From contig NZ_OY760916.1 in NCBI RefSeq assembly GCF_963664075.1, positions 4,051,001-4,115,000 of the forward strand: a stretch of 64,000 nt of DNA. The letters run 5' to 3'. Positions 27,466 to 35,800 of the stretch are shown here, one piece after another (position 1 is the first letter of the stretch; every line of letters begins with the position of its first letter). The notes beneath the pieces are model-generated. The model worked only from the letters and a program-made list of their open reading frames with translations. It made no database searches and was not told the origin of the DNA. This stretch comes from an uncultured Desulfobulbus sp. (GTDB lineage: Bacteria; Desulfobacterota; Desulfobulbia; Desulfobulbales; Desulfobulbaceae). A program made the translations under genes and the position numbers.

Positions 27466-28674
27466 ATGCAGATGATTGATACATACAGTCGAGTTACCGC
27501 AGAATTCTCACTGAGCTGGAGCTCTAAAGAGGCCACACATGTGGAAAAACTCTGGGCACATCCGGTAAGTTTCTGGCGCGATATACTCAATCCATCCCTT
27601 GTGAATGCATTGAAGGGAAAATCCGTCGGAGATGAGGCAGAGATTACTCTTCCTGCAGATCTATTTACCACTCCTTACCAAATTACTAAAAAAATCCAGG
27701 TGCGCCCGCATCAGTTCCGCGGCACCAATGCAGCTGGTGAGCCTATTGCGCCTATTCCTGGGAGATATTACCCTCAAGGCATGCTCCATGGTGTAGGGGG
27801 AATCTACCTGGCGACTCTCACCCCCTGTCGCTTTCTCGGTGCTGAAGGAGAAAAGTGGATATTTGATCTCAATCACCCCCTGGCAGGATACGATTTGAAG
27901 CTGACAATGAAAATCCTTGATGTGCAAGAGCAGCAGAAAGAACGGGGAGGGCGTTGTGAGGATTGGCTGGAACGCATCACCAGCGATGGACCAGGAATGC
28001 AGACCCGATTTCAGGGAGATACTTCTGGGTACTTTGCTCCAGAAAGTTTTGAGCGGAGCGATCAACGAGTAGATGAACTCTTCTACCGGGAACCTCGCTT
28101 GGTTCAGCATCTAGACAGTCAAGCACGGGCAACTATCAGCGGGGAGTATTCCAGGTTGATTCCCCAGGGAAGTACGGTGCTTGACTGCATGGGAAGCTGG
28201 GACTCTCACCTCCCGGAAACGCTTGAGCTCGCAGGCCTCACTGTCTTAGGCATGAACGAGGAGGAGCTGGCTCATAACACGCGAGCAACCCAAAGGCTGG
28301 TGCAGGATCTCAACACGCTTCCCCAGCTCCCCCTTGATGATGCGAGCTATGACGCCGTTATTTGCACAGCATCTGTAGAATATCTAACACATCCTTTAAG
28401 GACGTTGTCTGAGCTTAAACGTGTGCTCCGCCCCGGAGGAGTGATAGCATTCGCCTTTTCCAATCGGTGGTTTCCTCCCAAGGCAATACAAGCCTGGACA
28501 GAAATGCATGAGTTTGAACGCCTCGGCTGGGTTTCTGAGTTACTGCATACCACCGGTGGTTTAAGCAAGCTGCACACGCTCTCCCGACGTGGTTGGCCAC
28601 GACCTGCAGATGATCCGCATCAGGATCTCTGGAACAGTGATCCGGTCTATATGGTCTGGGCCTATAAGGCCTGA
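27466..28674 (+). CDS. FKBP/SlyD-like domain fused to a SAM methyltransferase
   Basis: 402 residues. Residues about 10-150 resemble SlyD-type FKBP prolyl isomerases: NALKGKSVGDEAEITLPADL corresponds to the SlyD EGHEVGD region and DLNHPLAGYDLKLTMKILDV to its DGNHMLAGQNLKFNVEVV. Residues about 235-390 form a class I methyltransferase: TVLDCMGSWDSHLP in motif I position, then LPLDDASYDAVICTASVEYL and LKRVLRPGGVIAFAFSNRWFP. Motif I lacks the usual GxGxG. Clear AAGGAG site. It lies 26 bp after the photolyase gene; substrate unknown. Confidence 0.75.
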   Translation: MQMIDTYSRVTAEFSLSWSSKEATHVEKLWAHPVSFWRDILNPSLVNALKGKSVGDEAEITLPADLFTTPYQITKKIQVRPHQFRGTNAAGEPIAPIPGRYYPQGMLHGVGGIYLATLTPCRFLGAEGEKWIFDLNHPLAGYDLKLTMKILDVQEQQKERGGRCEDWLERITSDGPGMQTRFQGDTSGYFAPESFERSDQRVDELFYREPRLVQHLDSQARATISGEYSRLIPQGSTVLDCMGSWDSHLPETLELAGLTVLGMNEEELAHNTRATQRLVQDLNTLPQLPLDDASYDAVICTASVEYLTHPLRTLSELKRVLRPGGVIAFAFSNRWFPPKAIQAWTEMHEFERLGWVSELLHTTGGLSKLHTLSRRGWPRPADDPHQDLWNSDPVYMVWAYKA

Positions 28675-28695
28675 GCCAGGAGGGAAAAAACAGCT

Positions 28696-29163
28696 ATGTA
28701 TATTTTGGAGCGACGGCAAAAAGTCAGCGGCAGCATGGAACAGGCCTGGGCATTCTTACAAAATCCGGTCAACCTGGACAGGATAACGCCGCCTGATCTC
28801 CAATTTAGCATTGTGACCGATGTCCCGGAGATCATGTTCAACGGCTTGATCATTGAATATCGCATAACCATCCCCCTGATCGGAACGCATTCCTGGGTCA
28901 CGGAGATTAAGCATATCAACGAGGGGATCAGCTTTGTGGATGAACAGCGCTTTGGCCCTTATAGGTTCTGGTACCACTACCATGAGATCAGGCAGGAGAA
29001 GGATGGTGTACTCTTGCTTGATCGAGTCCACTACCAACCGCCGGCAGGAGTGGTAGGGAGAATATTGCACCGGCTCTATATTCGCCGCACTCTGGAAAGA
29101 ATTTTTGACTTTCGCCAGCTGCGATTGGCCGATTTTCTGAAAGCCCAGCCTCTCGAGAGCTGA
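28696..29163 (+). CDS. SRPBCC-fold protein
   Basis: 155 residues. START/Bet v1-type fold inferred from VSGSMEQAWAFLQNPVNLDRITPPDLQF, WVTEIKHINEGISFVDEQRFGPYRFWYHYHEI and LLLDRVHYQPPAGVVGRILHRLYIRRTLERIFDFRQ. This set is often labelled cell division inhibitor but is better called SRPBCC ligand-binding. It is third in the photolyase operon, 21 bp after the methyltransferase gene, with AGGAGG upstream. Confidence 0.82.
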   Translation: MYILERRQKVSGSMEQAWAFLQNPVNLDRITPPDLQFSIVTDVPEIMFNGLIIEYRITIPLIGTHSWVTEIKHINEGISFVDEQRFGPYRFWYHYHEIRQEKDGVLLLDRVHYQPPAGVVGRILHRLYIRRTLERIFDFRQLRLADFLKAQPLES

Positions 29164-29190
29164 GCTAAGCTGAAAAGCAATCCAACAGGC

Positions 29191-29227
29191 AAAAAAAAAC
29201 TGCTCCCCTGCGTATTGAAGGGAGCAG
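29191..29227 (-). terminator. Terminator of the dedA gene
   Basis: On the minus strand CTGCTCCC pairs with GGGAGCAG across a 12-base loop and runs into nine T (29199-29191). Located just past the stop of the DedA gene. Confidence 0.85.
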
Positions 29228-29244
29228 ATCAAAAACAAGAACAA

Positions 29245-29865
29245 TCAGTTCAATTTTCGCTTCCGGGCTGCCAAGCGCGACCGCGCAAACCAACCAAGCC
29301 CAACTACAGCCAGAACAACAATGACGATATCCACCTGATGGGAGTACTTCTGGACAACTGTCCAGTGCTCCCGCAGGCGCATGCCCAAAATCAAAAGAAA
29401 ACTGTTCCACAGGGTCGCGCCCACAAGGCTCACCCCGATAAACGGCAGCAGCCGCATCTTGCCCATGCCCGCAGGGATTGAAATAAAATGGCGAATCACC
29501 GGAATAAAACGAGCAATAAAAACGGTCAAAACGCCCTGACGCCGGCTGAAATAGCGTTCGGTCAACTCCAGGTCATGCCGGTTCAGCAGCAGATATTTCC
29601 CCACCTTAAGCACCAGCGGCTTGCCGCCATAGTAGCCCATCCAATAGGACAGCAGGGAGCCGGTCAAGGAGCCCAGGCTGGTGGACAATATGGCCAGCCA
29701 CAGGTTCCACGTGCCATCTGCTACCAGAAACCCGACAAAGGGCATGACCGCCTCACTGGGAATCGGTACGATCATACTCTCCAGGGCCATCAGAAAAAAG
29801 GCACCGGCGTAGGCAGTCGTATCAAGAATATGGACAGCTGTCTGGCTGATCAGTTCAGTAAGCAT
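29245..29865 (-). CDS. DedA-family membrane protein
   Basis: 206 residues, four to five membrane segments. Family motifs: ESMIVPIPSEAVMPFVGFLVA, the GSLTGSLLSYWMGYYGGKPLV block, and FIARFIPVIRHFISIPAGMGKM. DedA proteins act as lipid scramblases or flippases, including recycling of undecaprenyl phosphate. This fits its position immediately upstream or downstream of uppP: the uppP stop is ten bases away on the same strand and it follows it in the operon. Confidence 0.9.
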   Translation of the reverse strand: MLTELISQTAVHILDTTAYAGAFFLMALESMIVPIPSEAVMPFVGFLVADGTWNLWLAILSTSLGSLTGSLLSYWMGYYGGKPLVLKVGKYLLLNRHDLELTERYFSRRQGVLTVFIARFIPVIRHFISIPAGMGKMRLLPFIGVSLVGATLWNSFLLILGMRLREHWTVVQKYSHQVDIVIVVLAVVGLGWFARSRLAARKRKLN

Positions 29866-29874
29866 AGTTGTCTC

Positions 29875-30675
29875 TCAGGGAAGAAAATAGTACAGGGCAA
29901 TGGCCCCAAAGATAACCCGGTACCAGGCAAAGATACGAAAATCATGATGGGCCACGTAGCGAATCAACCCCTTAATTGCTAGCAGAGCACTAAAAAAAGC
30001 GGTGACGAAACCTACGGCAAAGAAGGTCAGGTCTACATTGGCCAGTGACTCCCAGGATTTAAAGACATCGTAGCCGGTAGCCAGAAACATGGTGGGGATG
30101 GCCAGAAAAAAAGAAAACTCTGTGGCGCACTGTCGCGAGAGCCCAAAAAGCATGCCACCGATAATTGTCGCCCCTGAACGTGAGGTTCCGGGAATCAGAG
30201 CAAAAATCTGGGCAAACCCGACCTTGAGCGCATCCAGCCAGTTCATCTGTTCAACATCCTCAACCCGAGGTTCTTTGGGCTGACGCTCAACAAGAAATAT
30301 GATCAGCCCGCCCACAATCAGGGCCACTGCAACCACCACTGGATTAAAGAGATACTGTTTGATCAGTCCGTGCAGGGCCAGTCCAAAGATGGCTGAAGGA
30401 ACGACCCCGATGACCAGATTGATGACAAAACGCCAGGCTGCAGAGTCCCCCTGGAGGCCGCGAATGACCCGCATCAAGCGTTCGCGGTAATGATAGCAGA
30501 CCGCCAAAATTGCCCCGAGTTGAATGACGATCTCAAAGGTTTTGGCCTGCTCACCGGTATAGTGGAGTAGATCACCACTGATGATGAGATGACCCGTGGA
30601 TGAGATGGGGAGAAACTCAGTCAGCCCCTCGACAATACCTAAAACAACACTTTGAAGAAATGATAGAAGGTCCAT
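29875..30675 (-). CDS. uppP: Undecaprenyl-diphosphatase
   Basis: 266 residues from the ATG at 30675. Multi-pass membrane enzyme with the catalytic blocks [18 protein letters not shown] and [18 protein letters not shown]. It converts undecaprenyl diphosphate to the monophosphate, freeing the lipid carrier for cell-wall synthesis; confers bacitracin resistance when overexpressed. Same operon as DedA, which probably returns the monophosphate across the membrane. Confidence 0.95.
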   Translation of the reverse strand: MDLLSFLQSVVLGIVEGLTEFLPISSTGHLIISGDLLHYTGEQAKTFEIVIQLGAILAVCYHYRERLMRVIRGLQGDSAAWRFVINLVIGVVPSAIFGLALHGLIKQYLFNPVVVAVALIVGGLIIFLVERQPKEPRVEDVEQMNWLDALKVGFAQIFALIPGTSRSGATIIGGMLFGLSRQCATEFSFFLAIPTMFLATGYDVFKSWESLANVDLTFFAVGFVTAFFSALLAIKGLIRYVAHHDFRIFAWYRVIFGAIALYYFLP

Positions 30676-30824
30676 ATGTAGGCGGTGTTGATCCAGCAAA
30701 AAAAGAAGACTGTCGCCCCCTCCCCAACGGAAGGAGCGGACAGGCGCAGCAGGCCTTATGCCTGTACCGTGAAAAGGTGTTCTATGTCAAGGAGATACCG
30801 AGAAGAGCTGCCAGACTTGGCTTA

Positions 30825-31928
30825 CTATTTGGCCTCATCATCACCGATGGCAGGGCACCGATCAAGGTGTTCGAAATAGGGCTGATACTCGTTAAAATAC
30901 ATATCAGAGAGAGTAAGGAAAGCAGTCAGAGCCAAGGGACCATAGATAATCCCCATTAAACCACACACGCTCAAGCCACCGATGATAGACAACAGAACCA
31001 GAAGAGGAGGTAAATGAGCCTGGACACCAACAAATTTCGGTTTGAACAGGTAATCAATGGAGAAGGAAAGCAGACCATAAAAGAGCAGGGCAAACACTGC
31101 CTGCCAGATATAGCCCTTGATGTAAAGAATGATCGCCGTGGGGACAAAGATAAGCCCGATACCAACGATGGGCATAAAGGCCATGACCGTCATCACGGCC
31201 CCCCAGAGCACCGGGGAAATATAGCCCATAACCGCAAAATAAACCCCGCCGAGAACCCCTTGAATAAGCCCACTGAGGGTGTTGCCGACAAGAATTGCTC
31301 CGGAGATCGATGAAAATCGTGCGATGAGAAACCGGTTTTGTTGTTCGGGCAGCGGTGAAAGGCGTAAGAGAAAATTGGTAAGCCGTTCAAACTCAAGCAG
31401 AAGAAAAAATACACCGGTAATGACAATACAGAACTGGAAGATAAAGCTGATAATATCTGCGGCCAGGCTTGAGACCTTATTGTAGATAAAAAGCCCGACG
31501 GTGGTAGAAAATTTGGTGATCATCTCCGGGAGTTTGTCGATATCAAGATGAATCCCAAACCCTGCTAAAAAATCGGTAACATGGTGCACCTGCTCATTAT
31601 TTTCCAGAGTCTGCTGCAAAAGGACCAAAAGATCATTTTTCTTGGCCAGTTGAATCACTCCAGGAATCTCAGCAGATAAAGCGCCAATGCTGAAGAGAAG
31701 CGGCAAAAATACGCAAAGAGTAATAAGCAGACATGTCAAGCTGGCCGCCACCCAAGGTCGAATTTTCGCCGTCATTTTAAGATGAGCGGGATAAAACACC
31801 GTGGCCAAAAGAAAAGCGAGAAAAAGCTGGGTCCAAAACGGCCAGAGCACCACGCCCAGCATCAGGGCGGAGAAAGAAAAGATCAGTAAAAAAGTAACGC
31901 GTTGGGTCGTTGGTGGTGCGGGGGCCAT
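30825..31928 (-). CDS. AI-2E family transporter (YdiK/PerM-like)
   Basis: 367 residues, about eight membrane helices with the central hydrophilic insert of the family. Signatures: LFLAFLLATVFYPAHLKM near the N-terminus, SISGAILVGNTLSGLIQGVLGG and PIVGIGLIFVPTAIILYIKG toward the C-terminus. Members export small molecules or act in Na+/H+ exchange; only a few transport autoinducer-2, so the substrate is left open. Confidence 0.88.
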   Translation of the reverse strand: MAPAPPTTQRVTFLLIFSFSALMLGVVLWPFWTQLFLAFLLATVFYPAHLKMTAKIRPWVAASLTCLLITLCVFLPLLFSIGALSAEIPGVIQLAKKNDLLVLLQQTLENNEQVHHVTDFLAGFGIHLDIDKLPEMITKFSTTVGLFIYNKVSSLAADIISFIFQFCIVITGVFFLLLEFERLTNFLLRLSPLPEQQNRFLIARFSSISGAILVGNTLSGLIQGVLGGVYFAVMGYISPVLWGAVMTVMAFMPIVGIGLIFVPTAIILYIKGYIWQAVFALLFYGLLSFSIDYLFKPKFVGVQAHLPPLLVLLSIIGGLSVCGLMGIIYGPLALTAFLTLSDMYFNEYQPYFEHLDRCPAIGDDEAK

Positions 31929-32234
31929 GAAAACTCCTGAAACAGCTGGTCGAAAGAACCGGCGCAGAACCGGTTCAACATTGCATATGCTGGTATAGTA
32001 AAACCGAAGCAGAGAGAACGCCAGTCTATTTCCCTGGAACCTGTTGAAAGAGACTTGAATCCATCACCCAGAGAGTCAGAGAGCTCAAGTCTGAAAAATG
32101 GAAGCACCACCACCGCCAGAACGTCTGCATACCGAAATTTAATTTTTCGGCCCGCCTCGAACTGGAAAAAACTTGCAAGAGACTTTCGAATAGTGTAATT
32201 AACTTTTCTTCATCCAACCTACACGCCTATAAGT

Positions 32235-32312
32235 CGGGGCGTAGCGCAGCCTGGTTAGCGCGCCTGCCTTGGGAGCAGGAGGTCGAGTGTTCGAATCACT
32301 CCGCCCCGACCA
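32235..32312 (+). tRNA. tRNA-Pro(UGG)
   Basis: 78 nt with encoded CCA. Acceptor CGGGGCG/CGCCCCG, discriminator A, anticodon arm CCTGC-CTTGGGA-GCAGG giving anticodon TGG, T arm with GTTCGAATC. Its 3' 48 bases are the left attachment site of the neighbouring island, so the current 3' half of this gene was supplied by that element. Confidence 0.96.
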
Positions 32313-32314
32313 TT
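32265..32314 (+). repeat. attL: 50-bp direct repeat in tRNA-Pro
   Basis: Starts in the anticodon stem (TGCCTTGGGAGCAGG) and runs two bases beyond CCA. Identical to 34998-35047 except one position (C at 32302, A at 35035), which lies in the acceptor stem. Confidence 0.93.
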
Positions 32315-32329
32315 AAATATAATAAAATT

Positions 32330-32363
32330 AGCACTTTGGACGCATATCCAAAGTGCTTTTTTT
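32330..32363 (+). terminator. Terminator downstream of tRNA-Pro (island copy)
   Basis: AGCACTTTGGA / TCCAAAGTGCT stem with a 6-base loop and a seven-T tail, 18 bases after the tRNA CCA. It lies inside the island and so was brought by the element. Confidence 0.88.
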
Positions 32364-32414
32364 ATTACATTCCTTGTTTTTCTGCTTTTATCTCCCCTAT
32401 ATCTACCCCACAAA

Positions 32415-33110
32415 CTACTCACGTAAAGAGTCGAGTTGAGCAGAATAGTATTCCGCTAGTTGACGTTGTCTCGACGTTTTATGCTCTAACGTCAAATGTG
32501 AGTATCGATCAGTCATAGATACATCTTTGTGACCGATCATTTCTTTCGCATCTTTTAGGGTGCCCCCTGCAAGTAGCAAATTCGAGCAAAAGGTATGGCG
32601 CAGATCATGGAAGTGAAAATCTTGGATACTAGCGGCCTTTAAAGCGGCCCACCATGCCTTATTAAAACACTTGATCGGTGTTCCATCAAAGTGACTAAAA
32701 ACAAGGTCTGAATCAACTGGGGTAATCCCCCTTCGTTTTCTCACTGATGCTTGATGACTTTGCCAATGCAAAAGGGCATCTCTTGTATTTGGCATGAGAT
32801 ATTCGGTTCTTTCATTGTCGGTTTTAGTACGATGAAAGCTTATCAATCCGGTATCTTCGTAATCAAACTTTATATCTGACCACCTTAACGACAAGGCCTC
32901 TTGCTTAGATGCGCCATGTTCACAACCGAGATAAATCAACGCAGGTAAATAATTCTTAGCTTTGGTCGTTTTTGCCGCTTCGATTAATACAGATATCTCC
33001 TGAGGACGAAGAAAACGATTTCGCTCATGAGCTCTTTCACTGAGCTTTTTTATTCTACTCGCTGGATTTTCCAGCGCAGCATTGAGACTGATTCCTTTAT
33101 CAAAAACCTT
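32415..33110 (-). pseudogene. Phage-type tyrosine integrase, N-terminus lost to IS insertion
   Basis: About 231 codons remain. The frame reads KVFDKGISLNAALENPASRIKKLSERAHERNRFL (cut here at the insertion), through LIYLGCEHGASKQEAL, to the catalytic core: DFHFHDLRHTFCSNLL (HxLRHT with active-site Arg), HKDVSMTDRYSHL (His and nucleophile Tyr). The first catalytic Arg region is replaced by CEHGASKQEALSL, so even the intact protein may have been altered. Upstream residues AQQSKV resume on the other side of the insertion (34804-34870 region), preceded at once by a stop, so the core-binding domain is missing. The site specificity was the adjacent tRNA-Pro. Confidence 0.85.
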
Positions 33111-33111
33111 C

Positions 33112-34803
33112 GTAACTACTCACCCCTATTCTTCGGCATCAGGCAGAGTTCCTGCCAGTGCCAACTGGATAGCGACAAGAGGATTGATCCCCTGGCTTGC
33201 CATGGTCTGCAGGTAACTTGAAATCCTGCAGTAAGCCTGGGCATATTGTTTACGTCGAAAACAACCGGATATTTTCTGTTTTACCTTAGCCATGCGAAGA
33301 TCCCTTTCCGCTCTGTTGTTGGTGAACGGTACATGTGGTTCTTTGGCAAAAAGCAAAACTGCCGCCTCATGCTTTTGTAATCGCTCCCAAAGATTGTGCG
33401 CATCGGATTTGGCTATCCTGCCGCGCTTCCCTTGGGTTTTTGGAGGGATCTTGGGCAACTCCTTGCTGCCACGCGTAAGGATATTACGGTAGCGCTTCTG
33501 CAGGTTGGCATACTCCCGTTCGGTAAGACATTTTTCCGGACGTTGAGCCACCGTACGACACGTTTGCTGGAGCACAGCTTTTAGATTGCGGGCCCACCGG
33601 TATTGGTTAGAGTCAACGACAAACGTCAACTCTCGCAAAAGGTGCGAGCCGCAAAGTCCGTGACCGCAATGGTCGTAGGATAAATATGATGCCCAGCAAT
33701 CATGGATGATCACCCCGCCATACCGAGGGATGATATTCAATCCTTCGATTGCCTCCTTGCCCCGCTTTCGATGCAGTACTTTCAGGGTTGTTTCGCCGGA
33801 AGAATAGACGTGAATCCAGTGATTCTTCCCTTCAACCCGAAACGAGGTTTCATCCACATGCAGGGATGGAGCCTGCAGTAGCCTATCAATAGCTCTGGAT
33901 TCCCATGCTTCGAGTGATTGGTGCAAGCGCAAAACAAATTTGAGCAGGCTGGCCTCGGAGATTACGCTACCGATCATGGCTGCTATCTGTTTTTGAACCC
34001 GGTTTAAAGCGACCATCTGGCTGATAACCAAATGAATGGCAAACGCTTTAAGCCCATTGCCGTACTGCAGCTTACCCGGCATATCGTCAGGAAAACGCCC
34101 CTTGACTGTTGCTTCACAATTGGGGCATTGCTTTATTTCTGCGTCAATGTGCTCGACAACTTTTTCAAAAACGATGTCGATTTTTGTCCGACGTTCATGC
34201 CCCTGGCATGCAACGCTATCCAGCACCATTCCGCAGATATCACACACCTCGACCTGAGCAGTGGTGACCGATTCTTTGACGCGTGTATTACCAACCCGCC
34301 CATTGACTTGTTTCCCCCTGCCGGTAGCGGTGCAGTGCTTGGTAGCGGTTTCGTCTTTCTCGGTTTGCGAAGAAGGAATGCTCGAGTTTTTGTTTCCCTT
34401 GCGCGTTGTCTTCTCAAGAAAGATAGAGAGTATCAACTCGACAACAACCAGCAGGCTGTTGACCAGGACCCGTATCTCAGAGGAAACTTTGCCGGTGGAA
34501 CAAAGCTGTTCAAATTCCTGTTTGAGGAGATCGACTTCTTCGCGTACCCTTATTTTGTTTACTGTTCCCATGGGTTTACTATACCATGGCTTTTTTCGGC
34601 CTCCTGTGTGCCCCTGAGTTGAACGATTGAGCGCTATCGCATCTGTTTGCTATCGGAACGCAATAATGGAACGATTTAGAGACGACCAAGCGCGTTGATG
34701 GGCATTTTTGTTGACATCCCTGGCTATTGGAAAAAATTCCGGTAAAAACCTGTCAAGTTATTTATTTGGCTTTGAGCTTTTTTTAGAGGGTGTGAGTAGT
34801 TAC
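33112..34803 (-). mobile_element. IS66-family insertion sequence (ISBst12-like)
   Basis: About 1692 bp. Ends are inverted repeats GTAACTACTCACCCC (left) and GTAACTACTCACACCC (complement of the right end). Flanks carry the direct repeat CAAAAACCTT (33101-33110) and CAATAACCTT (34804-34813), 9 of 10 identical, a decayed target duplication. It has a single transposase gene and no TnpA/TnpB, as in the ISBst12 subgroup. Its terminal repeats share only GTAA with the MITE family in this window. Confidence 0.88.
33126..34571 (-). CDS. IS66-family transposase
   Basis: 481 residues. N-terminal leucine-rich region, a zinc-finger segment (CDICGMVLDSVACQGHERR, CPNCEATVKGRFP), then the DDE domain: LHVDETSFRVEG (first Asp), IIHDCWASYLSYDHCGHGLCGSHLLREL (second Asp), and PFTNNRAERDLRMAKVKQKISGCFRR (Glu). 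Full length and without visible frameshift, so the element may still be active. Its stop is 14 bp from the left IS end. Confidence 0.93.
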   Translation of the reverse strand: MGTVNKIRVREEVDLLKQEFEQLCSTGKVSSEIRVLVNSLLVVVELILSIFLEKTTRKGNKNSSIPSSQTEKDETATKHCTATGRGKQVNGRVGNTRVKESVTTAQVEVCDICGMVLDSVACQGHERRTKIDIVFEKVVEHIDAEIKQCPNCEATVKGRFPDDMPGKLQYGNGLKAFAIHLVISQMVALNRVQKQIAAMIGSVISEASLLKFVLRLHQSLEAWESRAIDRLLQAPSLHVDETSFRVEGKNHWIHVYSSGETTLKVLHRKRGKEAIEGLNIIPRYGGVIIHDCWASYLSYDHCGHGLCGSHLLRELTFVVDSNQYRWARNLKAVLQQTCRTVAQRPEKCLTEREYANLQKRYRNILTRGSKELPKIPPKTQGKRGRIAKSDAHNLWERLQKHEAAVLLFAKEPHVPFTNNRAERDLRMAKVKQKISGCFRRKQYAQAYCRISSYLQTMASQGINPLVAIQLALAGTLPDAEE

Positions 34804-34813
34804 CAATAACCTT

Positions 34814-34997
34814 GCTTTGTTGAGCCAGAAAAGCTTTTTCGTATACCCCATGTCTACCCTTTTATAACGACAGCGTGCGCAACCTATTGATATTATGCAC
34901 ATACCGCACGACATGCACAAATAGATAACAAGTCAAGATGCTCCAGAATATTATGTTATATTAGCTAGTTACTACTCCTACTTTTTGTAGGAATTTA
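34814..34997. other. Island interior between IS66 and attR, no gene seen
   Basis: 184 bp of AT-rich DNA. Minus-strand translation near 34815-34860 continues the integrase frame for about 15 codons (VYEKAFLAQQSKV) before a stop. The rest has no recognised feature. Confidence 0.5.
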
Positions 34998-35047
34998 TGC
35001 CTTGGGAGCAGGAGGTCGAGTGTTCGAATCACTCAGCCCCGACCATT
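34998..35047 (+). repeat. attR: displaced 3' end of tRNA-Pro
   Basis: 49 of 50 bases match attL. It is the original 3' part of the tRNA gene, separated by the island. It does not make a tRNA by itself. Confidence 0.93.
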
Positions 35048-35053
35048 TATATC

Positions 35054-35087
35054 AAGCACTTACAGTTTTCCTGTAAGTGCTTTTTTT
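35054..35087 (+). terminator. Original terminator of tRNA-Pro
   Basis: Perfect 12-bp stem AAGCACTTACAG / CTGTAAGTGCTT with a 5-base loop and T-run, seven bases after attR. Presumably the ancestral terminator of the tRNA gene, now also facing the end of the convergent toxin frame. Confidence 0.88.
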
Positions 35088-35090
35088 GTG

Positions 35091-35399
35091 TCAAAAATCA
35101 TCGTAAAAAGATTGCCCAGCCACATCTTGTTTACTGTGCAAGATACGAATGACAACCATTTGATCTTCGATAATTCGAAAATAAAAGCAGCGATCTTTAT
35201 ACGGAAACGCCCTCAACCCAACACTGCCCCAGTCTCGCGAAGATCCCTGTACCCCCACCTGGGCAAGATGATCTAATTTTTCCGTTAAATCATGAACAAA
35301 GGAGACTGCTGCTCTTTCGTTTTCCTGTGCGATATATTCATAGATGGCTTTCAGGTCAGACCGTGCAGCGTCCGTAACAACGAGACGAAGTGGCTTGAT
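35091..35399 (-). CDS. ParE-family toxin with non-standard start
   Basis: About 102 codons. Reading from an ATC at 35399: KPLRLVVTDAARSDLKAIYEYIAQENERAAVSFVHDL..., then VGLRAFPYKDRCFYFRIIEDQMVVIRILHSKQD. This is the ParE/RelE toxin fold pattern (ARSDLKAIYEYI, F.YRI...VVI.RILH). No ATG, GTG or TTG is available in frame before Met at about residue 78; the codon at the expected start is ATC, six bases after AGGAG. The gene follows the antitoxin by nine bases. Either ATC is used inefficiently or the toxin has been silenced by an ATG-to-ATC change. Confidence 0.65.
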   Translation of the reverse strand: MKPLRLVVTDAARSDLKAIYEYIAQENERAAVSFVHDLTEKLDHLAQVGVQGSSRDWGSVGLRAFPYKDRCFYFRIIEDQMVVIRILHSKQDVAGQSFYDDF

Positions 35400-35408
35400 A
35401 ACAAACTC

Positions 35409-35672
35409 CTAGTTTTTGATAATATCGTTAAGAAGAGCTTGCCCGTTTTCGTATTCCGTTACCCGACCAGCTATCAAGTCCGCATCTCCTTTTGCAATTT
35501 CAAAACGCAATCTTTGCAACTTTTGTTTGTTCTCGTAGTCTTCAAGCAGGCGTAATCCAGCGCGCACAACTTCGGTACGATTCCCAAAACGTCCCTCTGT
35601 TATTTGATTCTCAATGAATGTGCGGTCATGGGCACCGAGGGAAAAACTTACATTCTTTTGTGTTCCAGACAT
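35409..35672 (-). CDS. ParD-family antitoxin
   Basis: 87 residues. SGTQKNVSFSLGAHDRTFIENQITEGRFGNRTEVVRAGLRLLEDYE is the ribbon-helix-helix DNA-binding pattern of type II ParD antitoxins (CC2985 type), with an acidic C-terminus that would wrap the toxin. It represses its own operon in this family. Directly upstream of the ParE-like frame. Confidence 0.87.
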   Translation of the reverse strand: MSGTQKNVSFSLGAHDRTFIENQITEGRFGNRTEVVRAGLRLLEDYENKQKLQRLRFEIAKGDADLIAGRVTEYENGQALLNDIIKN

Positions 35673-35800
35673 AGAGCCTCACTTTTGGATAATATTAATA
35701 CCATACTAAATATTATAACAAGCTGAGAGTTTCTTGTCCAAAGCAAAGGCTCGACCTCCAGTACTGCCGCTGCCCAGTGAGACGCTCTATCTCTATTTCG

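Larger units (their letters stand above)
32265..35047. mobile_element. Remnant tRNA-Pro integrative island
   Basis: 2.7 kb bounded by 50-bp att repeats. It contains only the C-terminal part of a tyrosine integrase, an IS66-family insertion and about 190 bp of unassigned DNA. The integrase points away from attR and toward the tRNA, the usual layout. All cargo, if any existed, is gone, so the element is a deleted relic that can no longer excise by itself. Confidence 0.87.

Noticed and set aside
34960-34985. Possible second end of an IS (GTTACTACTCC near 34968)
   Set aside because: Resembles the IS66 end for only a few bases and has no partner; likely chance.
35088-35276. Plus-strand open frame of 62 codons
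   Set aside because: Overlaps the ParE-like frame on the other strand, which shows clear family similarity.
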